From contig JAKTTT010000040.1 of assembly GCA_030581615.1 (NCBI GenBank), positions 124,001-188,000 of the forward strand: 64,000 nt of DNA, in the 5' to 3' direction. How positions within the stretch are numbered: the stretch's first letter is position 1; each line of letters starts with the position of its first letter. Position numbers and translations under genes: made by a program. Below, in pieces: positions 1 to 11,960 of this stretch. Under the pieces are notes generated by a model, which was not told where the DNA came from, searched no databases, and saw only the letters and a list, made by a program, of their open reading frames with translations. Source of the stretch: Alloascoidea africana (taxonomy: Eukaryota > Ascomycota > Alloascoideomycetes > Alloascoideales > Alloascoideaceae).

Positions 1-153
1 TTTCCTCCAAATTTTTTTCTTTATTTGCTTTAAAACTTTTTTGGGAAATTAAATAAGTTACTATAGAGGAGGGTTTCAATCAAAGTTCATTGTTTTACAA
101 GATATAATGTGTAGTTCAAAGTACAAATGATTCTGTTTAAAATTGTGTAAAAG

Positions 154-594
154 TTATTCCAATGCTTCTGTAATCAGATTGACTTTGTCCCCAATCCAGA
201 TTGCGTACTCAGTATGCTCTTTTAAAACTGTAGTTTTATCAATTCTTGGGTGTATTAGCACTGATTGTGTTCCGTGGTTCAGTTGGAACCAAGGGACCAA
301 TCTTGAAAAGATCTCGGGGCTACGAAAATCACATTCCCACATTGCGTAGGGATGTGGACCTAAGGGGCCGTCTAGTAGGATTTGTGAGAAAGAAGGACCA
401 AATAAGAAGGATAGAGACATCAGTTACATACCCCACATTTTAAAAACCCGAATCTCGCCAGCTTCAATCTCCTTTGCAAAGTCTTTTTGTAGCTTTTCTC
501 TCAGTTGTATCGTTTCGTTACGTGAAGGTTCATGATTGTGGAAGTAGTATGTGTGTATGTCGTATGATTGGATGGGATGGATAAACTTGGACAT
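154..594 (-). CDS. DOPA 4,5-dioxygenase family protein
   Basis: Two exons (594..432 and 371..154) joined across a 60-nt intron (GTATGT donor, CTAG acceptor) give 126 residues. The protein shows the family pattern: an N-terminal YDIHTYYFHN strand with HxHxY-like spacing, then GPHPYAMWECDF, an LVPWFQLNHG segment and a late VLIHP/HT motif. Its length is typical of the small single-domain DOPA-dioxygenase family. Members extradiol-cleave catechols in plants, fungi and bacteria, but the substrate of most fungal copies is unknown, so only the family is called here. The start is the only ATG that reads in frame into the conserved first strand. A GATAAG motif lies about 33 bp upstream (627..632), which would fit nitrogen control but is a short motif. 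The downstream gene on the left is outside the window. Confidence 0.8.
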
Positions 595-1304
595 TTTTGA
601 ATACAGTTGTTTTGTTGATTCGAGTTGATAAGCGCTTAGAGAAGTGGATCAGGATGGGAAAGGATGGGTTATATAGTAGAGGGAAACCCCCTTAAGACGT
701 TGGGCTATCAAGAGACCGTTAGTTCGTATCCGAGAAGCGTTATTCAGATTAATAATAGACCGGGTTAGACGTCTTTAAAACGCCAATTAGCGGTCTTTTT
801 AACTTAGTTAGCTCCTTTCTATTTGACCTACGAAGACTGTTACAAATCGGGTCACTAGACACCAATTGAAGATCCATAAGTAAAAGCCGGTCTTACTCTT
901 TTAGTGCACCCAGTGATTGATTGTAATCATCTTACTAAACTTGACTAAGCTGCCCAATTGTCAAATCAGCAGACAACTATAACCAAACATTTTTTTGACA
1001 TCTGCTCGCTGTGATGGTCAGATAGATAGAAGATATTAGCATTTCTTGACAATGTTATTTCCATCCCTTGATGGTTACACCATTTGTCATCCAGATGTAG
1101 ACCAATTTGAAGTGTTGTCATTTACTGTTGATTTACTATAGTTCAAGACGCAAAGCCATTGCTTTCCTCAACTCTCAAATGTAGCTTTATTGTGAATTCC
1201 TTGATTACTTTGGTGCTACAATAATTCAAAGGACATAGACAATCTACATTGATTTTTCAGCTAGTACAAACTCAATCTGTGGTTGAGCAATTCAACCAGA
1301 ATAT
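595..1304. other. gene-free interval
   Basis: It holds the promoter of the dioxygenase-like gene and the 3' flank of the carboxypeptidase gene. No ORF with family resemblance, tRNA-like fold or repeat was recognised. Confidence 0.5.
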
Positions 1305-3146
1305 CTATTCTCTCTCCTCGTCTGCATTCAGAATATATTCATGGAAAAAGGCAATCAACTGCAGATGAGCATCAAACTCAACGTTCTCATTCACCTTATG
1401 TATATTTGATTTCTCAAAATCAAGCACAATGGGCGTGAACCTATAGATGTTGGAAGTTAAGGCCCAATAATGTTTTGTGTCTGTATTTGCCGTCATTACG
1501 ACTGGAGCAACGACAATGCTTTCTTCAGAAGCAGAATCTTCCGGGTTCAGCTCAGTATTAAGCTTGGGAATCACGGCATCCTCGTACAGATGACGAACAG
1601 TACCAGACAAAATTTCCCAAGATTCTCCATATGTTGGAGATAAAGGAGCTGGCTCCAGGCCTTCCTCTGTAGATGTGAGGTTGAATATGCCATTGTCGGG
1701 ATTATTCTGGGGTATTATAACATTTCCATTCACCTCCAAACCAATTCCATATTTCAGAGATATTTGTTCCACATCTTTGGCAAACTTATTCACCGTCTCC
1801 TCAACGCTTGACTCCACTGCTATCCTACTATTGATCAGCAGACTGGTGAATTCGGGAAGTGCATTTGATTTGATTCCACCATGGATAACATCGACTGCTT
1901 GGGTTGTCAATACAAACGTCTTTGTTAGCCGATCTTTCAAGAGTACTTGAATTACAGCATCATTAGAGTGCTGGTCAGTACCAGCATGCAAGACGGCTTT
2001 TTTCAAGTCATTGTTAAAGATATCCGTATTAAGCGCAATACACTGCAGAAAGTTCAAAGTTGGGTTTTTCGTTGTTAATATGGGCTCAAATGGATTCTTT
2101 TCAATATTGTATACGAGCTCTGAGACAATCCCAATACCTGTATGATCTGGTGGAGCAGAAGAATGGCCTCCTGCTATGGACAAGGTCAATTTGACATTCA
2201 CAGCTCCCTTTTCTGCCGTCCCCACAGTTGCAAAATATTGGTCACCAAGTTTTAGAACCCCGGAACCTTCATCAATTAGTGCAAATATTGAGTCCTTACC
2301 GTACCTATCCTCCAAAAAGTTGCCAATTTCCAAGGCTCCGTTATGACCACCGGATTCCTCATCGAATCCAAAAGCCAAAATGACCGTTCTATTCGGCTGG
2401 AACCCTTCTTCAATAAACAGTTCAACAGTTTCCAGTAGCCCGATTAAAAGATTCTTACAATCAGAAGAACCACGACCCCAAATTCTCTTGCCATCATAAT
2501 GGCCGGAATAGGGCGGGTATTCCCACTGGTCGTATACAAGTGGATCAACAGGCACAACATCCTGATGGGCGGTAAGTAGAACCGGCTTCAGGTTCTCATT
2601 GCTTCCTTTCCATGTGTAAACGAGGCCATATGAGTTCACATTGTCTACTTGCAAATTCGCATAAACTGTAGGAAAAGTGGCTTCGAGGTAACGGTGAAAC
2701 TCTTCAAATCTCAGCCATACTGGATCTTCACCGACAGGCCCATTGTCATCTCCGATCTCAGTGTTTACTTGAACTGCACCTGAGAGCTTCGCAATTGACT
2801 GGTTTCGGAACTTTTCGTCATTGAGAATTCGTTGTATAGTCTCTGTGGAGTTTATGCCTGTGGATTTAATAGAAGGCGAGAGTTTTGGGTAAACTGGGCA
2901 AAAACTAGACTCCACAGAAGCATCTACCTTTTTCGATTCTGACTTCCTATGGGGAATTGTAGAGGACCAAGGCGAATTGGAAAACCACATGGCCAATGGT
3001 AAAAGCAACATAAGAAACAAGGACAGCTTCCGTGAGACTGAACCCCAGCGGCCGTCTCTCTTACTCCCACTTTCTAGCTTCCCATAGCTAAGGCCTGATG
3101 AAAAAGGATCTTTTCTGTCAATGTTTGAACTTGCTTCTAAAATCAT
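1305..3146 (-). CDS. CPS1: Vacuolar carboxypeptidase S (M20 metallopeptidase)
   Basis: Intronless, 613 residues. This is a Gly-X carboxypeptidase of the M20 family, in yeast delivered to the vacuole lumen to release amino acids from peptides. A basic cytosolic head of about 40 residues precedes one hydrophobic signal anchor (LSLFLMLLLPLAMWFS). The two-zinc site is visible: VLLTAHQDVVPV (His-x-Asp), GRGSSDCKNLLIGLLE, FGFDEESGG (Asp-Glu-Glu), and a dimerisation-domain GGHSSAPPDHTG. The final metal histidine lies in the DTKHYW stretch near residue 570. An in-frame TTG at 3170 is not needed, and the ATG at 3146 is chosen. The length fits S. cerevisiae Cps1 (576). A GATAAG site 105 bp upstream (3249..3254) fits the known GATA-factor control of yeast CPS1. 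Confidence 0.9.
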   Translation of the reverse strand: MILEASSNIDRKDPFSSGLSYGKLESGSKRDGRWGSVSRKLSLFLMLLLPLAMWFSNSPWSSTIPHRKSESKKVDASVESSFCPVYPKLSPSIKSTGINSTETIQRILNDEKFRNQSIAKLSGAVQVNTEIGDDNGPVGEDPVWLRFEEFHRYLEATFPTVYANLQVDNVNSYGLVYTWKGSNENLKPVLLTAHQDVVPVDPLVYDQWEYPPYSGHYDGKRIWGRGSSDCKNLLIGLLETVELFIEEGFQPNRTVILAFGFDEESGGHNGALEIGNFLEDRYGKDSIFALIDEGSGVLKLGDQYFATVGTAEKGAVNVKLTLSIAGGHSSAPPDHTGIGIVSELVYNIEKNPFEPILTTKNPTLNFLQCIALNTDIFNNDLKKAVLHAGTDQHSNDAVIQVLLKDRLTKTFVLTTQAVDVIHGGIKSNALPEFTSLLINSRIAVESSVEETVNKFAKDVEQISLKYGIGLEVNGNVIIPQNNPDNGIFNLTSTEEGLEPAPLSPTYGESWEILSGTVRHLYEDAVIPKLNTELNPEDSASEESIVVAPVVMTANTDTKHYWALTSNIYRFTPIVLDFEKSNIHKVNENVEFDAHLQLIAFFHEYILNADEERE

Positions 3147-4507
3147 TTCAGTTTGGAAAGTGTGAATCAAAGGAATCGAGAGATGTTGCCGTTTAAGTCC
3201 TCACCCGTACTTTTACGTGTTTACAGAGGAGATAACGTAATTCGTGCGGATAAGGCACAAGAAGTAACGCCGAGTATATTTACAGACAGATAGCCTCTCT
3301 GTGGTCACAACTCACAGCACCATATGTTTCGGTCTTCCATCTAGTTTTTTCGGTGTATAGATTATAAAAGCAGTTATTTCCTCTTCAGAAACCTGCCATG
3401 CTTGTCAAGTACCTCTCAGTTCTCAGCAAGTAGGCCGATTTGCTGGGCAGCACCATTTTCATCTACTTTCACCCACTGGATATTCACAAAGCAAGAACCC
3501 AAAGAACAGTTTATTACTACATATCTAACTCCCTTTACAATGTACGACCTACCAGCCCTTATTAATCCCATAAATCTTCAATTCTTACCCTCTGATGAGA
3601 GAAGAACAGGAGACCACATTATAAAATGTAGAAAAAATAAAAGGGCGTTAAGATGGCCTCCATTTGGTTTATTCTCACCAGATACTTGACACTCGCCAAT
3701 ATCACTGTATAATGTGATAGATGAGTAACACGGAATAGTTCTGGTTTCCGCACGATGAAGAAAAGAAAGAGAAGAAGAGCGGCGAAGCAAATTTTGAAGG
3801 AGTGGATGGACTTGGTTACCCGGATATATCCAAGCATAAATAGTTGGTTAGGGCTAGCACTAGGGCTTGACACTCCACCACCCGGAGTAATGAGGACTAT
3901 GAATGGAAACTGCAGTTCTGGATTTTCTAATACCATGATACATTCAATATAATTCTTAATTTGGGGGATTTTTAGAGACGTCTCAATTTCTGTTTGCCTT
4001 TTGGTGTGCATAGTAGATTATAACAACACAACCAAGATTCAGTAACACATCACCCCTTGATTTAAACGATTGAAATTATTCTTTGTGGAGAACTTACACC
4101 ATACAAGTTGAGCTGTGCCATAATATTTCAATACAATTTTTGAATGAATTGAGCCATTTTCATGGGTTAAACAAGTAACCTCATGGGCGGCTTGAAACCA
4201 AACTGATCAACTTGGGGAAAGCTAGAGCATTATGGGTGAGCATAATTCCTCAGTAAATCCAGACGTTTAACTCGGAACGCCGGTTGAGAGAACATAACAA
4301 AAGCATTGTTCAGAGATAACAAGAAAAGTGATTCTCTTTACACAAGTTAAGGAAAATACAATTCTCAACACATGGGCTACAGGACCATGGAAATACCTTG
4401 AGTCTTTCTTCTATATCATCTAAAATAATTCTAATAATCGGCGGTGGCCTTCCAACTTCTATTTACAGCAAAAACATGGGTGGTGAAAACTGGTGCTAAA
4501 AAGTGCA
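3147..4507. other. gene-free interval with CPS1 promoter
   Basis: The right part is the 3' flank of the MTFP1-like gene and the left part the CPS1 promoter. Several 65-130 codon open frames exist here but have no recognisable family, no common codon pattern and mutual overlap, so none is called. Confidence 0.5.
3249..3254 (+). promoter_or_regulatory. GATAAG site upstream of CPS1
   Basis: A GATAAG hexamer sits about 105 bp before the CPS1 start codon. GATA factors (Gln3/Gat1 type) bind this core, and CPS1 is nitrogen-regulated in S. cerevisiae. The role here is inference from one short motif. Confidence 0.3.
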
Positions 4508-5489
4508 CTAATCAGTTTTGGTCTTTCCACCAGTTTTTTCGCTGTAGATCTCTTGGCCTTTTGCAAAAGCAATCTCCAAGCCGTGCTCAATTGGCTTATC
4601 AAACAAATAAGGCAAAGCAGGCACGACTGCCAGTCCTAAACCAACTGGCCCCCAAGTTCTCAAAATGGGGTTCTTCACATTTGCCATAGCCTTACCAGCA
4701 TACTTTACGGTTGAATGGATTGTAAATGCTGGTAGTGCCATACTTGCAATTGACTGAAACAATCCCCTTTCAAGCGCCACCAATTTCCAATCAAGCACAT
4801 CAGGCTGAGGAGTGAACCCGGCAGGGGCAACTGGAACAGGATCCCAAGGCCTTAGTCCCGGGGAATATCTTCCTTCTTGTTTCAATTTTGCCTATATGAA
4901 TGTCAATGTTTGTTAATTAGAGATCGATTTTGCCTTTTGGGGAATAGATTGATTGTTCCATTCTGACTGCACATGTGGATAGGTCAAGTCAACAATAGGG
5001 CCAAGGAAAATGAAAACCTACCTTCCATGCTTCATACGAAACGTCCCCAATGATGTAAGCCCAGCTAATTCCATAAGCCGAGGAGACGAGATACGGATGT
5101 GCCACAGGTCTAAAAGACTCCCCAATGTCAGAGGTGTATGCAACATATCGATGGGTAGCGAGCAAGATCTTCCATGAAGGGTGAGCAAAAGAGGTTAGCT
5201 GTGGCACAGATCTCATCGGTTACGAAGTAGAATATCTTTTTTCATTTTTCTGCTTTGTTCTTTCCAATAATGTCAAGAACTGAGTGTGGCGTTCCATGAT
5301 CAACATACAGTCTAAAAAGAAGGTCAAAAAAACCTTGTCAGTGTCAAATCTTCCTAGCCCTTCGAGCAGATTACTCACTCTGACTCTATTTGCATAAGCC
5401 GCGTATCTGATGTTCGAATCGACAGAGTCAATGCTCCCTGTAGTGCTTGTTTTTGAGGTGCTGTTGTCACCGGTCGAAGAAGTTGCCAT
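4508..5489 (-). CDS. MTFP1: Mitochondrial fission process protein 1 family (MTP18)
   Basis: Three exons (5489..5379, 5198..5022, 4891..4508) with introns of 180 and 130 nt. All phases close to give 223 residues. The family signature is plain: RYAAYANRVR, then HRYVAYTSDIGESFRPVAHP, an AYGISWAYIIGDVSYEAWK membrane segment, and a second hydrophobic stretch (WGPVGLGLAVVPALPYLFDKPIEHGLE). The MTP18/MTFP1 family are inner-membrane proteins needed for mitochondrial division in animals; the fungal role is less well defined. The ATG at 5489 starts a short Ser/Thr-rich head. An ATG in the same frame further upstream (5657) would add about 56 residues with no clear counterpart, so it was not used. Divergent to the chitin synthase gene across 505 bp. 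Confidence 0.85.
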
Positions 5490-5994
5490 TTGCGGGAAGT
5501 CGGATAATAATATGTATGCGAGAGAAGCTGGAAATGCCACAAGAAGATAAAGCGAGGTGCGCGGGTGTTTCTGGTGGATTCCAGATCGGGAACGCAGACA
5601 TAACGGATTAGGTCTGAGAATCTCAGGTCCATAATGAAAGATATGTTCCGGGTGCACTTGATCGTCTGAGACGGCGGTTTTAAACGGGCAAATGTCTTAG
5701 ATGCCCCTTTACTAGAAATGGAAGAAGGTTTTGGTTCCCAGAGAAGATATATCCTTTAAAACCCCTCAGATGCTGTAGGGGTTCTTCCTTTGGGAATTTA
5801 GCTTTCTGAAAAATTCATTATTTGTTTGTTTTATTTGCTACTTTGAGCAGTTAAACAAACTTGTATTTAAACCTCCTTCTCTCTTTGCCATCTGCAGTTT
5901 GGAATCACAGTACTAAGAGCTAGATCAGTCATAGTGCTAATCTCCGAGAATACTACACTTGTGCGCCTTTGGCTTCATTTGAACTTTTCTCGAG
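5490..5994. promoter_or_regulatory. Divergent MTFP1 / chitin synthase promoter with STRE-like sites
   Basis: The interval contains three CCCCT/AGGGG pentamers. One is at 5704..5708. The other two form a 7-bp inverted repeat (arms 5760..5766 and 5777..5783, 10-bp spacer). AGGGG is the stress response element read by Msn2/Msn4-type factors in yeasts. A pyrimidine-rich tract follows near 5876..5888. Stress control of the chitin synthase is an inference. Confidence 0.35.
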
Positions 5995-8900
5995 ATGTCT
6001 TTCAATGTCACTGAAGATCGCAGTAATGAATCCGATGCTCTGTCGTCTAAAACTGGGGGAGACAGTGATCTAACCTACATCCCCGAGGCTGAAATTAGTG
6101 AACTCGGAATAACTGCAGCATGTAGCAATAGATACCACCAGAATTTGCCTTACTCCTATATTAGCACAAGCGCAATAGTGGCATTGAATACATTCAACCA
6201 TCGGATCACCGTGGAGCAGCAAGAAGTATTTCAGGGGGTAGCAAATAGGGCCCTAAGAAGGTTAGCCTTGCTTAAAGAGGACCAGGTTGTTGCTTTCCTC
6301 GGGGAGCCAGGGTCGGGAAAATCAGAGTTTAGTAAAGTTGTTTTGGAAAGGTTATTAGGTACGTTCAAGCACATTGAACAGCAGGTGTTTATGATCTAAC
6401 ATTTCACAAAATGAATAGTTGCTACCAACGAACCAGGAGGAAACTCCCACCTAGTAAGAGATGCCGAAAGATTAATACAAGCATTTACTACGGTTAAAAC
6501 TGCAAACAGTTTGGGGTCTTCCAAAGCAGGGCATGTCATACAGCTAAAGTTTGGGCATGAAGATCACAAAAAGCCGCCCATTGTTCTTTCTGGCGCACAA
6601 TATGTCGTCTTTCCAATTTCGAAATCCCGTGTGACCAAGGTGCCAGTGAACGAACGCAACTATCATATTTTCTATCAGCTTGTATCTGGAATTTCAGACG
6701 AAGAGAGAGAACATTTACATTTAGATCTTAGCCATATTACTGGGAACAATGCGCTTAAAGAGCACTCTACATTTAGCGCTGAGTGCTCCCCTTCAGGCAT
6801 GCGGTACCTGGGTCATCCCTCTCAACATAGCATTACGGGTTTAGATGATGCCGGGAACTTTTTGCTGTTTAAAAATTCAATGAAAGAGTTGGGATTTTCG
6901 AGGGCGGACACTGCGAATGTTTGCCAACTTTTGGCTGCAATTCTACACATTGGTGAACTTGTGTTTAAGGATTACCAAGGATACAATCAGAACTATAAAG
7001 GAGTCGGCGCTGGATCGGGAATAGGAGGAAGAGAATCGTGCTATATTTTTAATCCCCATACTTTGGATCTGGTATCACAGCTACTGGGCATTAAATATAG
7101 AGATTTGGAGAATCTTTTGCTGTACCGTACGGTTTACGTCGGCCGCGACAAAGTTACCCTAATGCTTGATGCTGAAGGTGCAAGACAACAGGCAGACGAT
7201 CTGGCTCAATTGCTTTATACCATGTTGTTTGATTGGATACTGGCCGGTGTCAATTCTGTAATTTCCTCGCTTCACACAGAGAGACCAGCATATCCAGGCC
7301 CAGAGGATGATGAAGAACCAGGACTAAACACAATCTCTATTATTGACTTCCCTGGATTTGCTTTTTCTTCTGCCTCGGAAACTTCTCAAAGATCAATGAT
7401 GCCAGACTATTCATCCTTGGATAGATTTATTTACAATTCAGCTAATGAGTATTTGCAAAAATACATGCTACATTGGTACTTTGAACACACCTCAAATCTA
7501 TTTGATTCCGAAGTCATTAGATTGCCAATGACAACTTACTTTGATAATGCAGATATTGTGAAAACTCTGTTTTATCCAAAGTTTGGACTTTTGGATATTA
7601 TTGATCAATATGCGGAAGGGCAAGTACGCGACAAAAGTAGGATCAAGAAATATAGCTATGGGAATCTACTTCATTCTATGGAACGGAGATTTGATAAGAA
7701 CCCAGTAGTTAACGTTCCTTCTAGGCTGAATACTAAATTCTTGGTGAATCATTTTGTAGGAGAAGTGGACTACGATGCCCGTTCACTGCTACAAAACAGC
7801 CAAGTTGGATCTCCTTCTGGTGACACGACCGGTTTATTTACCGCACCTTCGACCCCACAATTCTTAAGAGGTCTCTTTGAGTCACTGAGCAACAATGGTG
7901 AGTCCAGTAATCGAACAGCTATAGAAATGATAAAACAAGAGAACAAGCAAGAGAATACGATTCTACCTCCTCAAAATCAAAGCTCCAGAAATCTGGAAGA
8001 TTTGCATCTCAATGACGAACCGCCCCAATCCTCTGCTGAATCATTATCTTCAGCATCAACTAATCGTTCTCATAGACAAGCGACTACAGTTGGCCGCTAT
8101 ACAAAGACAATTCGCAGCCTTTTCGAGTCCTTTGAAATGGGATCCACACCAGCAAACCCATACTTTGTCATCTGTATCAAACCAAATGACCGTAAGTTGC
8201 CAAGACACTTTGATACACGTTGCGTTCGGCAACAAATCAGTGCATTTGAAGTGCCTGAGATTGTCAAAAGAGTCCATGATGTTGACTTTGGGGTGTGGAT
8301 TCCCTTTGTTGAGTTTTTCCGTCTTTGCGACATGAGACAGTTGATTGAGAGCAATTCCGGTAACAATAGCGATCACAACACCGAGAGCCAGGAAAGTGAA
8401 ATGGGTGAAAACTCTCTCGTTGATATTTCCAAGAATAAAAGCTCGGATGGTCTATCCGTAAGGAGAAAATACAACATAGACCACCTAGATGGAACCACTG
8501 ATCGTACTCGGGCGGCAGAACTTTTAAGACAGATGGCTTGGCAGGAACGCGATGCAAGAGTTGGGACCACAGGTGTTGCAATTTCTGAAAAAGTCTGGGC
8601 TTATCTCATTCAACCCGAGTCAGAAAGCAAGCTGGTTTTCAAGAGCGATGACGAAATGGAAACGTATGGGCAATTCTATGTCGATTCACCAGCTTTCCAT
8701 TTTAATCCAGAGAAACAGATATTGGAAAAAGCGAGCGATGGGAACATGTTCAAGTACGCTGGACAAGATCAATACAATGGCGGATCTCCATCTATCATGC
8801 ACTTGAAAGGTGACGGGGAAATAGACCCAGCTAATTCTTCCTCTCAAATTGACGAGGAGAAGGTTACGAAAAAGAGAATAATTTGGAAAGTTATTGTTTA

Positions 8901-11814
8901 TCTGCTCACTTTCTGGATTCCTGGCTTTATAATCAATCATGTGGGAAGAAAGCGCCGGAAAGACGTTCGCATGGCATGGCGTGAGAAACTTGCAATAAAC
9001 ATGATGATTTGGTTTGCCTGTGGCTGTTCGATCCTCTTTCTTCTTTTCTTTTCAGCTGTTGTTTGTCCTAATCAACATGTCTATTCTGAAAACGAGCTGG
9101 CCTCGCATAGTTTTTACAATCAGCCGAATGAGGTCTACACAGCAATTCGTGGTTATGTTTTTGATATTACAGAGTTTGGAACAAGTCATTACCCATCAGT
9201 TGTGTCCCGAGATGAAATCCTTTTGGGATATGGTGGAATGGATTCAAGTGATATATTGCCGATTCAACTATCTGCTGTGTGTCGAGGTTACAAAGGCCAC
9301 AGAATAAGTAAGCAGTTGGTGATGGGATCTGATGGGAAAAATCGAAACATAAATGGGAACTATCATGACTTTAGATATTTTACTGGTGATTACAGACCAG
9401 ACTGGTACAGTGAGATGATGATTAGATTCAGGAGAAATTACTTTAAAGGGCATGTGGGGATCAAGCCTTCTGAGATTAAGAGAAAAGCAAGAAAGCAGAA
9501 AAGACAGATTGCCAACATTGATTCGAAAGTTTATGACCTGAGCGACTACATTTCCGGGAATATGTCGTTCCGTGCACCACCTGGAGAGACTAGGATATCA
9601 AATGGGTCTACCACTTTCTTGCATCCACATATGGTTAGCCTGTTCCAAGACTATGCGGGAAAAGATATCACTTCAAAGTGGAAAAACTTGCCAATCGAGG
9701 CCGATGTACGAAGAGACATGGAAAGATGCCTTGACAATGTGTTTCTGGTTGGAAAAGTTGACATTCGAAGTTCTGTACGCTGTTTGTTTGCACGCTATTT
9801 CCTGCTTGCGATTTCTTGCTTTCTGGTGTGTATTATTGGATTCAAGTTTATGGCTGCATTGCAGTTTAGCAAACATGGCGAAGTGCCAGAGTTGCTCAAT
9901 CGGTTTGTCATTTGCCAGGTGCCGGTGTATACTGAAGATGAAGTCTCCTTGAGACGAGCCATTGATTCATTGGCGATAACTGATTATGACGACAAGAGAA
10001 AGCTGCTTATGGTTATTTGCGATGGGATGTTAATTGGCGCAGGTAATGACAAGCCCACGTCAAGGATTGTGCTGGATATTCTAGGTGCTGATGAAAATGC
10101 CGATGTGGAGGCACACAGCTTTGAGAGTCTCGGTGAAGGTCGAAAGAGGCATAACAAGGGGAAGATTTTTTCTGGACTTTATGAAAGACTGGGCCATATT
10201 GTTCCTTATATTGTAATTGTCAAAGTTGGCACTGAAGAAGAGAAGATCAAGCCAGGCAATCGAGGCAAACGGGATTCACAAATGATTTTGATGAGGTTTT
10301 TACAAGCGGTCCACTATAATCTTCCCATGAGTCCCATGGAATTAGAGCTCTTTTACCAGATTAACAACATCATTGGTGTTGACCCATCTCTCTACGAGTA
10401 TCTCTTTCAGGTGGATGCTGACACTATGGTCAATAAGGATTCTCTTTCAAAATTGGTAGCCCAAATGGCAAGCGACACAAAGATTATTGCAACTTGTGGA
10501 GAAACAGGACTGTCCAATCCAAACCAATCAATAGTGACAATGATCCAGGTCTATGAGTACTTTATTTCACACAATTTGACCAAAGCATTTGAGAGTTTGT
10601 TTGGAAGCGTTACTTGTCTACCTGGTTGTTTCAGTATGTTTCGAATCTATGATGAACTGACCGGCGAGCCCATGTTTATATCCCATGCTGTTGTAAAAGG
10701 ATATCAAGTGAATAAAGTTGATACGCTCCATACAAAGAATTTGTTACATTTGGGTGAAGACAGATATCTTTCGACGCTACTAATAAAGCATCATCCGAAA
10801 TGCAAGACCAAGTATAACAGGTCTGCCAGAGCATTCACCATAGCTCCTGACAGCTGGAGCGTTTTTCTTTCACAGCGACGAAGATGGATCAATTCAACAG
10901 TCCATAATTTGACCGAGTTGATCCCCATGTCACAGCTCTGTGGCTTTTGTTTCTTCAGTATGCGTTTCATCGTGTTTATCGACCTTGTCAGTACGATCCT
11001 TCAACCTGTTACAGTGGGATATCTTGCTTTTCTCTTTTATAGTATTGCAACGGCGGATTCATCAAGTGGTATACCAACAACGTCTTTGATCATACTTGCA
11101 GCGATATATGGGCTGCAGGCAGTTGTTTTTCTCATCAGACGGAGATGGGATATGATTGCATGGATGATCCTGTATCTCTGTGCCATTCCAATCTTTTCAC
11201 TCTGGCTGCCGCTCTATTCCTTTTGGAATATGGACGATTTTTCGTGGGGTGATACCAGGATTGTACTTGGAGAAATGGGCAAAAAGAAGATTGTTGCTTC
11301 AAATGAAGGGAAATTCGATCCTTCTGAGATTCCATTACAGCTCTGGAGCGACTATATAACCAACTTGATACGTGCGCAATACGGACAGAGCATATACACC
11401 GATGTTGATGAACATGAAAAACTTTACAAGAAAGGCAGCACCATATCAGAGTATAGCGAAGGTGCTCCTTTTGGTACACACTCCTCCTCGGGTACTCTAG
11501 ATCCGCGAAAAGAATCTTCATATTGGACTCCCACTAATAAAAATGTCAATGCCAGTGGTGCACAGTTACTGGAAGGTGAAGGTGAAAGTTTTGAAATGAA
11601 GAGTTTCCTCAAGTCTGGAGGCGCGTTTAATAGGGAACCAACAGATGAAGAAATAGTTGAAGCATTGAGAAAAGAGTTACAAGATGCTAACCTCATGAAT
11701 ACCACGAAAAGATCGATTAGAATGAGTTTGGAAAGGAGATTTGGAATGAAAATGGAGCATAAGAGGGAGTTTATTGATTATGCCGTAGAAGCTATTTTGA
11801 AAGGAGAGTTGTGA
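5995..11814 (+). CDS. Class V chitin synthase with myosin motor-like domain
   Basis: Exons 5995..6358 and 6419..11814, with a 60-nt intron (GTACGT donor, CTAAC branch about 18 nt before the TAG acceptor), give 1919 residues. Order of parts: myosin-like motor (about 50-800) with P-loop GEPGSGKSE; two membrane segments (about 942-965 and 983-1003); a cytochrome-b5-like fold (about 1020-1080); the processive chitin synthase domain (about 1285-1630) with QVDADTMV, LPGCFSMFR, GEDRYL and SQRRRW; three or more membrane helices; and a C-terminal DEK_C domain (about 1862-1919). The enzyme polymerises GlcNAc from UDP-GlcNAc at sites of polar growth and septa. Retaining the P-loop places it with class V (CsmA type) rather than class VII. 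The usual GESGSGKSE reads GEP here. Such motor-fused enzymes are absent from Saccharomyces and Candida but present in filamentous fungi and Yarrowia-like yeasts. Confidence 0.95.
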
Positions 11815-11960
11815 CAACCATTCTAGTCACTATTACTCTGTATGTTTTACATGTTGTTTACCTTTTCTTATCCTTTTGTATTGAATTGAATTGATTTGTC
11901 TAATTGCCAATTCTATTTCAAACTTCATCAAAAAATTTTGTCTGTTCATTTTGTAATAGT

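Noticed and set aside
690-770. Stretch with AGTTCGTATCC reminiscent of a tRNA T-arm
   Set aside because: No matching acceptor or anticodon arms could be paired around it.
3402-4011. Cluster of 65-130 codon frames on both strands between CPS1 and MTFP1
   Set aside because: Mutually overlapping, hydrophobic or biased translations without any recognisable family.
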